A stretch of DNA of 64,000 bases, taken from Epiperipatus broadwayi (Eukaryota > Onychophora > Udeonychophora > Euonychophora > Peripatidae). Shown here piece after piece: positions 21,989-33,545 of this stretch (its first letter is position 1; the number at the start of each line of letters is the position of its first letter). A model generated the notes under the pieces. The model saw only the letters and a program-made list of their open reading frames with translations. It searched no databases and had not been told where the DNA came from. The stretch spans positions 2,174,584 to 2,238,583 of the forward strand of contig JAQFVV010012499.1 in NCBI GenBank assembly GCA_028023455.1. Direction: 5' to 3'. The translations under genes were made by a program, and so were the position numbers.

Positions 21989-22100
21989 GTTTCCCCATGT
22001 GTCATAGCATTGGCCTAGAAATGAACCCACTAACCCGGTGGAACAACTGCTTGTAATGCAGCTGTGCTGACCACTCGACAAACAATGCTTGACCACAATA
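21989..22100 (-). mobile_element. tRNA-derived SINE, copy 1
   Basis: Minus strand carries a pol III A-box region (GTCGAGTGGTCAGCAC) and, about 40 nt on, a B-box-like GTGGGTTCATTTCT, then GGCCAATGCTATGACACATG. The region between them (GCATTACAAGCAG) resembles a tRNA-Val anticodon arm. The second copy at 60.4 kb is homologous throughout. An exact 14-bp target-site duplication, ACAATGACAATCTT, lies at 21975-21988 and 22101-22114. The element is only about 110 bp, essentially the tRNA head and a short tail. Confidence 0.8.
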
Positions 22101-22114
22101 ACAATGACAATCTT
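22101..22114. repeat. SINE target-site duplication, right
   Basis: ACAATGACAATCTT, exact partner of 21975-21988. Confidence 0.8.
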
Positions 22115-24327
22115 TTATTTAAAAACTTCCAACTGCACATCACTTTTACAAGTGAATGATGCTTGTAAAAACTGGAAAAAAACAGTCTGATATTAAATGG
22201 AGCATTGTTGGACTTTTGTGGAGCAAAAAGAAAAGTTGAAAAAACAAATGATATAAAAAGTGGGCATATATTTTACTATAAAGGCACAAATATTGAAAAA
22301 ACAAATGGAATGAGATTCATTATAAATAAAAAGTAAAAACTAACACTTTGATATTCATGGTATATCAGGATAAAGTAGTAAAATTAATAATTCAAAGATA
22401 AGAAATGCAGATAATTCAGGTTTATATCCCAAGAAGTTATTGTTATGAAGATGGAGATAGTTTTTACATTAATGCACAAAATGCTTTTGATCAAACACAA
22501 TATTAATTTAAAAATATCATGGGCAACTTTAATGCTAGAATTTATAAATAATTAAACAATAAATGTGTTGTGGGTGAATTTGGTTATAGTGATAAAAATA
22601 AAAAGGGATACAGAACTGAGAAGTTTGCAGAAAAAGAACAACTGTATATTATGCATTCTTTCCTTGAAATAAATGATAAATGGAAATGAATATGGATGCA
22701 TCCAAATGAAGGTATAAAAACTTAGACTACATTTTAGTTAACATAAAATATGTATTATAAGATTGTAATGTTCTTAATAGATTCTGGATGGAAAGTAATC
22801 ATTAATTAATGACATGTAAGATACATATTAATGATGAACTAGAGAGAAGAAACTATTACACAAATCAATATTGATAGCTAATATTCGTAATTTTCAGATA
22901 TACACCAATGATTTTTAAATTAGAACTTGCTAACCCTTTTAAAATAATAACTGATTTTGAAGATGATTCAAACATGAATGAAATTAATAAGACTATAACT
23001 GATATCCTATTAAGAACTGTAAGAAATGTAACTGGTACAAAAAAGCAACAATTGATCAGTGAATTCTTTTATGAGATAAAACAATATATAAAAAAAGAAG
23101 AAATTTGACAATAAGGTAAGCTATAGAATAAAATAAAAGTCTCAAAAGTCCAAAACAACATCTTGATATTGGAAAAAAATATTTCTGCAATAAGAAAAAA
23201 AACATGGAAGTATTATTAAAAAAAGAGATGACATCATGAAATGCATAGAAAAGTTCTATAAATAATTATATGGTAACAACAAACAAGAAAATTCTATATG
23301 CCCTACAATTATTACATCATCTAAATTGTTTAACATTTTAAACAAATAAGTGAGACATGTAATTGAATGTACAAAGAAGGGAAAGCTCCAGGTAATAGTG
23401 GAATTATAGTTGATATCTTAAAAGGAGCAGATGAAAAAATAAAAAAGATTGTTGGAAAAGTTATACTCCAAATAACTAAATGATAAAGATATACCAGGTA
23501 ATTGAAAGAATGCAATAATAGCATTGATATTTTTGAAAAAAAGATATTGGAAATTACTTCTCTCAGTTCTATATAAAAGCCTTACCAAAATAATTATAGC
23601 TCTTATATCTTAAAATTTTAATCAATCAAAAAAAAAACTGGATTTAAAAGTACTTTTAGCACAATAAATCAAATCCAATTTATGAAAGAAGATATTAAAA
23701 AAACAATAAATATATGATGCTATTATGCTTAGAATGTGTAGATTATAAAATTACAGTTGTAATTAGAGCATTATGTCATAAAGACACAGAATAATATATT
23801 CTGAAAAATATTTATTAAAGTATAATAATTACATTACATAGTGAAATTAAGATAATTAATATTAAGTAGCATTTACCTCTAAAAATATTTACAGTTGTTT
23901 TACAAGGAGTATTTTGTGAATTAAAATGAAAATCCAAAGTAAGGAAAGCAAATGGAGATTCTTTAAATTATCTAGATTTTACACATGATGTAGTTGTTTT
24001 AGAAAATAATGCTTCAGAGCTTCAGAAAATATTGCAAGAGTTATCAGATGAAAATAAAAAGTAGAGTTAAAGTTAAATGCTAAAAAAACTAAAATAATGT
24101 TCAATTGATTTTCTCAGAAAAAAACAAAGATTGATAATCAAAAATTGGATGAAGTTAACAATATACACATATCTTTGGTCAGATGAAAATCTGTCATAGA
24201 ATTAAATTTAAATGGAATACTTTTGTTAAAAATAACAATATTAAATAAAATATAATTATATAGTGGAAAATGAAGTTATTAATAAATGTCTTTTGCCAGT
24301 TCTTATTTATGCAAGTGAAGCTTGAAC

Positions 24328-24343
24328 ACTTAACCAAAGAATA
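24328..24343. repeat. 16-bp target-site duplication, left
   Basis: ACTTAACCAAAGAATA, repeated exactly at 24662-24677. The same residues (TLNQRI) occur once in the undisturbed LINE, proving it is duplicated target. Confidence 0.92.
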
Positions 24344-24661
24344 TTACATGATCACTATTTCTTATGCTTCCTTATAATTTTTATTAAACCAGGCAAAACT
24401 CACTATACATATTGCCACACACTACAAGCTAGAGTAATCACTGGATGCCAGAAGGCTTGTGCATAAAATCCCCATCTAGTGCCTATGCATCCACCCCAGA
24501 CTAGTTTCTGGTTTGCGACCTTCATCAGTGAAGAGCCTTGGATCTGAGAGATATTGGATGAATAGGCACTAGATGGGGATTTTATGCACAAGCCTTCTGG
24601 CATCCATTGATTACTCTAGCTTGCAGTGTGTGGCAATATGTATAGTGAGTTTTTCCTGTTT
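24344..24661 (-). mobile_element. hammerhead-bearing fold-back element, copy 1
   Basis: A 318-bp insert with long inverted arms: about 24393-24490 and 24557-24655 are near-perfect reverse complements (shared blocks include GGCTTGTGCATAAAATCCCC and CACTAGATGGGGATTTTATG). Between them lies the hammerhead. The right-hand arm on minus is the inverted copy of the unit that follows the ribozyme. The 16-bp target-site duplication is longer than DNA transposons usually leave and fits retrotransposition. No ORF, so it must be mobilised in trans, plausibly by a PLE or LINE enzyme. Confidence 0.88.
24494..24533 (-). ncRNA. type I hammerhead ribozyme, copy 1
   Basis: Minus strand 5'-3': CTTCA (stem I), CTGATGA, AGGT-CGCAA-ACCA (stem II: GGU pairs with ACC, the closing A-A is mismatched), GAAAC, TA, GTC (cleavage), TGGGG (pairs with CTTCA: A-U, C-G, U-G, U-G, C-G). 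The core is fully canonical. Position in the loop of a long palindrome means stem I can compete with the outer arms. Confidence 0.75.
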
Positions 24662-24677
24662 ACTTAACCAAAGAATA
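24662..24677. repeat. 16-bp target-site duplication, right
   Basis: ACTTAACCAAAGAATA, partner of 24328-24343. Confidence 0.92.
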
Positions 24678-24973
24678 ATACAAAAATTTGTCAATAAAGT
24701 ATGCTAAGATTTATGCTATGAGTAAAAAGAAGAGATCAAAATCAAAAACAAAACATATAGATAAGACAACAAGCATAGTTATAGATAAGATGATAATATA
24801 TGGACAGCTGAAATTTTCAATTAGACTCCATGAGATAGAAAAAACCATATGAGAGGTGGTTTGATGAAATAATGAAGTTTGTTTTTATATTGTTGAGAAG
24901 GGGGTTACAGATTAAACTTGGAGAAGCCTGCATTCAGCAGTGGATCAATAATGTTTGAAAATGATACTGTTAT

Positions 24974-25050
24974 ACAAATAAATTTATATAAATTATATAT
25001 ACATTAGTAATAACAAATAAATTTATATAAATTATATATACATTAGTAAC
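24974..25050. repeat. tandem duplication, about 39-bp unit x2
   Basis: Two adjacent copies of an AT-rich unit starting CAAATAAATTTATATAAATT and ending ACATTAGTAA, nearly identical. Confidence 0.85.
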
Positions 25051-28000
25051 AACAAAATTAGTAACCCTAATTAATGTTATAATCTACTGCAAGACTAAAA
25101 ATTAGACATGAACATTTTATTATAAGTTATCTATCCTATGTATTCACAGATAAGATAAGCAGACATGAAAACTTTAAGAAAATTTAATAATAGTAATCAA
25201 ATAAATTGATTAAATATGAACAGCATATGCTCTAAAGAAGATTATTTAAAATAATAAAGACTTACCTATATGTTTATTGTTGACACAATCATTGTATCAA
25301 TTTTAAATGTTAAATTGTTTATATATTTAAATAAATTGAAACCTCCATAGATGACAAATTCTCTGTCTGTCTCTCTTTTTTATTATTCAGTCCCACATCT
25401 AATAGATTATATTGTGCACAGGATATGATTTAAAGCTTCAATATGATGGAATTCTTAACATCCTTATGATATGAATACTGGTTTGATTATATTGTTTCTT
25501 ACATGTAAAATTAAAAAATGCTCTTTAAATAATTAATATGCATATACAAGGTTTTTATAAAATCAGTATCAGTGTATATTTATAAATATACATTAAAGAA
25601 AACAATTCTAGAGATAAAATGTGTAGACATATATAGTGAATTTTTCCATGTATATACAAATAATTGAACATAGTCGAATGCTATATGAGTAATAACAATT
25701 AAAATAAAAAAAATCATCTAACATTATGTAGTAGCAAAATAACAATTTGTTATTAACATTCTCCCACAGTCATGGTTTTGCCTATTATACAAATAGTTCC
25801 TTCTAAAATGAAACTCAAATAAAAGTAACACATATATAAAACCAGACTGAATTCCATAAGTCATTTCAAAAATCACATTTGAGAAGACTTATGATTAGAA
25901 TTTCTTTAACTCTTCTTAAAAAGAATTAAAGAAACTCTGTTGATAAATCTGAAATCTGAGACCATCAATCTTATGAAAAAAAATTTTGATATTAAAGATT
26001 TTTTGTTTTTGAAATGAATCATGGAATTAAGATCTGTTTTATATATGTGTATTATGATCAATTGACTTTCACTTATGAAGATCTAATTGTGTACTAGATA
26101 AAACTATGTTCATTGATGAATTTTGGTATAAATATCTTACTTAGCTAGTATTTAACATTATATGACTTCAATTTTATATCTATGTTTATTTCAACATACT
26201 CAATTATTTATTAGTCATATAATAAAGGTCAATCAATAATGTTACTGAAATTTCCTGATATTAGGCCTCTGAAAGACATTTTTGGATAACCTCTATCATC
26301 CTACATTGTAACTGTTTAAACATCCTTCTCAAATTTCTGTGTAATGCTAATATTATTTCTAAGCAAATGTTTACACCATGAATCCAAAATATTCATATAA
26401 TTTTATTTAATTAAATTGCTCAAGATGTTTACCATTATTCTCATTTTACACTTTTATATGATTTATCTAGTCAGTGAATGTACATTAATGTTTCAGAAGT
26501 AATACTGTTATGTGTATCTATAATAGTCTGACACAATTGTTCAATATTTCCAATGTTCTTTATCTCTGTATATTGTAACCTAAAAAGATATGGAAGAGCT
26601 AAGACATAGGCTACCAACAAGAGTGGCCAAACTCTAATAAGGAACAATTGACCAAGACCCCTAGATTGAATTAAAGACTAAATTGTAACCTCAAAAGCAT
26701 AATAGATAATCATTAGATAGAAGGCTTATGACCTCTCACTATGTTAAACATGTATATAGCATTAATAATAGTAATGTTACAGCAATACCCAAAATAACAG
26801 CTAATAACATTAAAATACAAAATTTATAGGTGAATAATACTATTAATATATGCTAAGCTCAGGGTTCAAATGCACATATACCACAATAATAGGAATAAAC
26901 AATAAACCTTAATAAGGCAATTGTCATAAAACAGCAAATTAGGAGGAGGGATTTCTCATATTCTCCCTTTTCAAGTATAATAGCTCTTAATATATAAATA
27001 ACATAGAAAAAGGGTTAGGCTAATTTAAATCTTCTCTCTCCAATACATTCTCAAAATACAACTACATTTTATAATTATCAGGATGATTTCCTGCAATGAT
27101 CAGATATAACATCAGGTTTATCTTTTATTAAATGAACACAGGTCTTTCTTATGTTTGGCCGCACACCGCTTTCTTAAAATAAGCTTGTTCTCAAATGTAC
27201 CAAATCTTATCTAAATAATCTTATGAATAAAATATATCTCAGGGTTCTTATATGATGAATATATTATTTATAATTTTGTTCTTCTGCTAATTTTTTTAAA
27301 TCTAGAAAAGTATGTAATCATAGAAATAATCATAGCAATAAGGCATACTCTTGCCCTTAAGATAATAGCTCTTTACATTATAATTATAAATTTATAATAC
27401 AAATTACACATGAAAAACATAAATTTAAAATAAATATAATACACTAGAATAACTTTCATCATATCGTGAGTAGATAATACATTTTATGGCTAACCAGTAG
27501 CTTTGCTGTTAGTCATCTTCTAAAATAAATCCAATCAATCTTATCATCTTAAATTGATGACGAATAAAATCGAGTGATTTTTCAGATAAAATAGGGTGAT
27601 CTTCTACATAAATAAAATTTACTAAAGTGATCTTATACCATATAGATAAATAATTTAATTATTTTTAATTAAATAAAATAACCTTTTGCTTTGATGTTCT
27701 CTTAACATCAGAACTGAAATTTAAATAAAGTGATTTTCATGTCAATATAATTGTGTGGTAAATATGATTATTGGAAGAAGGAATGCAGGTGATGATAAAA
27801 TGCAAGTAAGCTTAAATTAATAATAAAAATAATATTTATTAATAGTAATGACATTTATAGAATAAGTATCAAACTCTTTTATCAGTGGCTTACAAAATTT
27901 TATCAAATTAAATTTCCAGAAGAAAAGTAATATAAAATGATATCAAGAAAATTATGTTTTATAAATTTAAAAAGAATATCAATGATAATCAGTGGTTAAT

Positions 28001-28560
28001 AATTTCTTCAATGGCTTTAGTAATTAAAATAAGTTCTCATGGTTAATTCTTAATCATAAAATTGCACAATCCATAGATGAAAATATTCAAAACCCAAATT
28101 AAAATAAGCTTACCAATTCTTTTTGACAATGAATTCTGAAAAAGATATATACCATATTATGGAGCAACAAATCCAATTAAAACATAATATTAACTATTTT
28201 ATCAGATTTAAAATTTTGAGGTACAAGCTAAGCACAATTACAAGACGTACTCATCCAAAACATTCAATTAGCAAAAAGCATGAATAAAGATAAGGGTGAT
28301 GTTCCATGGTACCTTAAAGACAACATATGCTGGAATGGGTCAAAATAAGTGTATCACAAATATAGTCCTCACTAAGGGATAATAAAGCACATGCCAAATA
28401 AGATGATGCATGAACACAAAGAACCATACTTACATGAGAGCAATAATGATCTAGGACTTTATCACTAGTCAGGAAATGAGAATGAACTAACATAAAAGAA
28501 AAGGGTTTGCCTAAATAAAGCATTACATGCTTCAATATCATCAAAATGAACACTGAAATT
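25051..28560. other. AT-rich DNA, no gene seen
   Basis: No ORF of note. A moderately GC-richer patch at 26570-26740 may be an old repeat but shows no pol III boxes or inverted ends. Confidence 0.5.
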
Positions 28561-28720
28561 CACTGGCAAAATATAACAGAATAAATGAGATAGTTGCTAT
28601 TATCTCTTAAAATACATTGGCAAGATATAACAAAATATAAGAGAGAATGTGCTATTATTTCTTAAAAACTCACTGACAAGATATTATAAAAGACAGAGTA
28701 TGGTACTATCTTTTTAAAAC
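28561..28720. repeat. minisatellite, three units of about 55 bp
   Basis: Units begin CACTGGCAAAATATAAC (28561), CATTGGCAAGATATAAC (28615) and CACTGACAAGATATTAT (28670), each followed by a GAGA-rich stretch and CTATTATCTCTTAAAA-like end. Confidence 0.75.
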
Positions 28721-31629
28721 AACAATAATGTGTAAACCTGATAAAATGATATGCATAGCAAATAATACATAGCAAAATATGAATAAATATACTATTGTGG
28801 AATAATTAAATAATAACAAATATAAACCAGCTTCTTCAACAATTTTAAACACATTTATAAAATAACTTTAGAAAGAAACAATCATAAGGCATTTAAAATA
28901 TTAATATTCTGACAATACTCTGAGAACTATACAATACATAACATTTTATATACAATAAATATTTAAAATTAATAAATATATCCATTAACAAAAAAAATTA
29001 AAGATAAAATCATTCATCTTGATATTCCTGCCATCACACTGAAGACAGTCATTACAAACTTCTCAAATATCCTGCAGACTTTCTGGGATATTGTAATAAT
29101 ATTATAGATTAAATTTGCATATACATAATAGTTCAAAAAACATGAGAAAGCAAATATTTGATGTCACTGACACGAATACAATTGCTTTTCAGATTGGATA
29201 AAAATTATAACAAATGTAACGTTAATTATATCTTATAACACATAATATAAATGACTGAGTACTTATTTTAAAAGCACATTTTATCATTTTTTTAGCAATT
29301 ATTATGAAGAGCAAGTTTCTAAAAGAATGATCATTGTAAACTTTTCACATAGTAAATTACATCAATAAATTTAGCATTCATTTCAACAGCATATATTTTA
29401 TCATTTATTAGCAATTATTATAAATAGCAAATATTCTGGAAAAACAGAGCATGATAAGTTGAAGAACAAATTTTAAATTAATATTTCTGGAGCAATTATT
29501 GAAAAATGAATATATTTAAAAAGTTAAAGTCAATGTATTATACATTATATTTTCTTTTTCTTTTAAATTTAATGTGCACACAATAAAATTATTTTTACCA
29601 TGTTGTCATTAATCATTTTCATTGATGAAGAAAATAAACTTCTGCTAATATTAATAATTAATAAATAACTTTTATACTTTACCTTAAATATAGCATAAAC
29701 AATAGTCAAACATACTAAACAAGTTAATGATTTTTGTGAAAATTCATAAGGTCAAAGCTAAGTTATACTTTTCCACTTAAATATAAATTTATTCAGAAGA
29801 GTGTACATTCATTTAAAGCATTTATCTACATATGTTTTATGAATAAAGCAAAAGCATAATAAAACTCTTTAATTATCCAATTCGTTTTCCTTGACAATAA
29901 ATATGATAGGTATAAAATATAGTATTCATAAACTTATTTAATCATTCAACAGTTCTACAATTCCTGGTCAAAAGTCTTTACTTCATGTAAAACTAAAATT
30001 ATACCAGAAGAGAATAAATAAAATTTAAACTCTTTTCAGATATCCTAGATATTATCTTTTCTAAATAACAATTAAAATATAGCATAAATATTGAAATTAA
30101 TAAAGTCTTTACATGCAGGGTTCTATTATTGGAGCGGATATAAAATAGAATAATCCTATCTTTAAAATGTTCACATTTGATTTCCCATAATGCAATAATA
30201 ACTTGTTGAAACTTTAAAACATTAAAATATAGTTATTTTCTTTTATCTCCCTTTCACCTCACCATTTTTTTTCTATCCATACGCCAATGACCAATATCTC
30301 AGGAATGCTTTTAGCATGATCAGGTTTCCATTGTCCCAAAATACTTAGTGGCCAGTTCTTGCAATTCTGATGACAAGTGTCATGAATAGAAATTGCCTGT
30401 AGCACAACTTGCAACCCCTTTTATTACTCTCTCCAGTATTATATTTTAATTTGCTTTCATTAAGAACCATGCACTACTAATGACATTATTTCAATAACTA
30501 TAACTTATTATAATAACCAACAAAATATATAAAACAAAAAATATAAAATACAACATTGCACATAATCGCTCCTCTTCATCTTCACATACAAATCTATCTG
30601 TTAGTAATTAATTCACCAAAGTAATACAGGCCATATATGTAGTCCAAAGGATTTTACAATATTAATGCATGAAACACATGATAAATGCAAGATTAAAGAA
30701 TCATATCTTATACAAAATTCATCTTGTGCTATAAATTCGAAATTAACCAGCTTTCTGATTAGTTGTTCCTGGCCAATACAATGAAATGTTAAATTCATCA
30801 CCTAGGAAAATATAGGATTTTTTACACTGCCTTGATAAGGACTCATAAAAGTTGAAAGCACTTGGAAATATTATTTTGTTATTATTTTATTTTTTATATT
30901 AAAGAAACTCTGTATTAACAATTGACCCTAATTATTATTTTATATATTTATATTATTTACAGAAGTATTATTTATTTGTCTATATTATATAAAGTTATAA
31001 ACTCAAATTTTGTGTAAAAAATACTGCCAGTATGAAAAATTGTGCACATGTATGAATAGATGCGAGGAATAAAATGTAATAATTTTCTGTTAAAAAGATA
31101 AAAAGGCATAAGTTAATTAAAATGTTAAATGATTTAAAAGTAAGAGAAAAGAAACTTGTAAGAGAGGAGGCTAAGTTTAGTTGGTCCTAAAAAAACAACA
31201 GTCAACAATTTTTTTTATCACTATATTTGTGTGTAATTATTAATCAAACTTTTAAAATATTTTAAGTTAGTCAATTTGTGAAACATGATTACTAACCCTA
31301 AATAAAATATTTTGCTTGTTTGTTTTTTTTAAAGGAAGTTTACTGATATGTAATGGGCACACATGCCATTACATTATTTTTTTTAAAAAAGTTAAAGTAT
31401 AAATGTTCACAAATGAAAGTTATTAAATAAAAGTTAGAATTAAAAATTGAAAACTAAAAGTTTGCAAAAATGTATTTATATATAAATCACACAGATGGAA
31501 AATTATTAAAAGAAAACTTTATTTTTTTAAAAAAAAAGGATATAAAACTAAATTTTAAGCAAAAACTTAAAGATATACAGATAAAAAAATATATATCTTT
31601 AAGAATGTACAATAATTAAATTACTGTCT
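28721..31629. other. AT-rich DNA with weak duplications
   Basis: Two related stretches at about 29275-29330 and 29385-29440 share TTTTATCATTTWTTAGCAA. A GC-richer patch at 30270-30420 is unclassified. No gene seen. Confidence 0.45.
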
Positions 31630-32130
31630 ATTGTGTTAAAACTCAAGATGGAAATGATTGTAGGTTTTAATTAATCTAAAGTAAATGAGCCCTTGGGGAA
31701 AATTTATAATTAAAGGTCAGATAAAAGATATAAAAATTTTGCATTATCAGCCTGTGGAAGGGCAACCAACACTTGGACCCTAATGAAAACTACCAGAACA
31801 GGAAATTATGTTCAATGAATCTGGAGGATTAGTATAAAAAGAAACAATTCAAATTAAGAACAGTGCCAGCTTGATTTTTGAGAAGGGTAAAAAGATGGAT
31901 TGTTTACCCTCTTACTAATTTAAAATAAAGTGACTGTTGAAATAAGAATGGCACTATTGTAAACCCTGAATCATATGGGTCCTACAATAAAAGAGTTCCA
32001 GGATCAACCAGCTAAAACAGCCTCTGGATTGATAATTACAGTATGAACAACAGACTGGTTTTCTCCAAAATTTTGGATAATAAAGACTTTGAAGGAATTG
32101 GCACAAGGAACTGGGAGCTTCTCTTATGTA
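31630..32130 (+). other. possible decayed LTR or promoter-like island
   Basis: GC-richer segment with a GTATAAAAAG box near 31834 and AATAAAG signals near 31983 and 32078, followed by TTGGCACAAGGAACTGGGAG, which resembles the start of a primer-binding region. No inverted TG/CA ends could be fixed and no retroviral-type ORF adjoins it. Confidence 0.2.
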
Positions 32131-32246
32131 AAGTATAATTATAAACTCAAATCATTATAAACTTTTGCTAAATGAACTTTGAATAATTTCTTAAATAATT
32201 AAGGCCTAACTAAGTTTAAACCATAAACTCTTATCTGCCCAACATG

Positions 32247-32263
32247 AAAGATTAAATCAGTTA

Positions 32264-32297
<34 letters not shown>

Positions 32298-32314
32298 TAA
32301 CTGATTTAATCTTT
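32247..32314. repeat. 68-bp perfect palindrome with (TA)n centre
   Basis: AAAGATTAAATCAGTTATTA at the left is exactly mirrored at the right around a (TA)n core; a further (TA)n follows to about 32340. Confidence 0.9.
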
Positions 32315-32484
32315 ATATATATATATATATATATATATATTTGCCAATTCAATTATTTCCATTTTTTTATTAATATTTATTAATGAAATCAAAAAAATAT
32401 ATTAAATTTTAAGTTGGGTGTAGATAGCTGCATGGATTCATTATGTTGATTATGTTTTATATTTTTTATACATGAAAATGTATA

Positions 32485-32610
32485 TATATATATATTGGTA
32501 AATATGACACCTTATGCTGAGTGTTTCAATGTATTTACTGTTATATATATTTTAAGTTGTTGTTGTCAATGCGGCACCTTGTGATGAGTGCCATTGGGTT
32601 TACTTTATTA
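32485..32610. repeat. two diverged tandem units
   Basis: GACACCTTATGCTGAGTGTT (about 32507) and GGCACCTTGTGATGAGTGCC (about 32573) followed by similar TTTACT ends, about 65 bp apart. Confidence 0.55.
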
Positions 32611-32689
32611 TAAATTTCACTTAGCAATTGTTCAATTAATAACTTTATATTTAAATTCATTTATGTTTATTTTAAAGGGTTTTAATTTC

Positions 32690-33115
32690 AGGCTATTTGT
32701 TTCATAGTTAGACCAATGCTGGTGGAGGAATATATGGGTGTTTATATCAATGTAATGTGAAGCATGTTTAGCATACAGGGCAAAGCCCAACTGAATGCAT
32801 GACCCAAAAGCAGAATCATTGCATTGCAATGTATGCAGATATTATTTTCTGCAACCTTGACTTCCTTAGTTCTATGGATAAAGACTATAAGTCAGCAGAT
32901 AGACTGCTCTCACCCATACATTGCAATTGTCTCAAGTGTTATATACATGATTTCTTCACCAGACAGACACACATTCCTGTACTGGATGAGGATCATGTCC
33001 TTCAAATAATATCACACTGCAGAGGCACATTTTTTTATGTTAGCATCTTAATATTGCATTGCTTCTGTATATCCAGAAGCAGGCATTGGGTTGGCTGTGA
33101 ACTTTTACTCTGAGA
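32690..33115. other. GC-richer segment with a 104-codon frame, unclassified
   Basis: The plus-strand frame 32799-33113 is Cys/His rich and reads through without matching any family I know; a minus-strand frame overlaps it. No splice edges stand out. More likely an interspersed repeat than a gene. Confidence 0.25.
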
Positions 33116-33389
33116 TTGAATAATTGTTTTGAAAAGTTTTTAAATGAGTAATCTATCTAACAATCTATACTCAACATTATAAAACAAACTTCTATAAATG
33201 GTTCATCTGTGCCAATTTTCTAAAATAATAATTTAATTTTAAAATTAATAATATATAAATTATTCCTCAATTTTAAATATTTATATATGTGCATTAATAA
33301 ATGTTTTTTTGTATGTTATTACTGGCAGTGACTTATTTTATTTTTTTAATATTAAAAATATATTTTTAAAAAGTATTTATTATAAATCT

Positions 33390-33545
33390 CTGCATCTCCT
33401 TGAGCTAGTGGCAAGGGCTAATGGACATAATAAAACATAAAATTGGATCTTAACAGTACGTATCTGCCTACTATATAAATGTTTCAGGTTCAAATGGCCT
33501 GGTGATGCCCTTGTATGGTAGATATGGAAAGACTCCAATTTTCCC
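33390..33545 (+). mobile_element. degenerate tRNA-derived SINE, uncertain
   Basis: GAGCTAGTGGCAAGGGC (A-box-like) and TCAGGTTCAAATGGCCT (B-box-like) about 90 nt apart, then a short unique tail. The distance is too long for an intact tRNA, so an indel must have occurred. A similar decayed head is at 55160-55290. Confidence 0.3.

Larger units (their letters stand above)
22180..24956 (+). pseudogene. RTE-like LINE, decayed, endonuclease plus RT
   Basis: Non-LTR retrotransposon relic. In shifting plus-strand frames: DIKWSIVGL (endonuclease start), MGNFNARIYK (the GDFNA motif), VGEFGYSDKNKKGYRTEKFA, then the linker frame 22908-23108, then RT pieces such as YKEGKAPGNSGIIVDILK (about 23370), LIYASEA near 24305 and a C-terminal ACIQQWINNV at about 24925-24955. 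The order matches apurinic endonuclease then reverse transcriptase of RTE-type elements. Dozens of stops and shifts make it long dead. A 318-bp element (24344-24661) is inserted into the RT tail; the host sequence resumes in register after it. Related fragments lie at 43283-44280 and 63100-64000. Confidence 0.8.

Noticed and set aside
28314-28553. 79-codon minus-strand frame
   Set aside because: No motif, no splice signals, adjoins a minisatellite.
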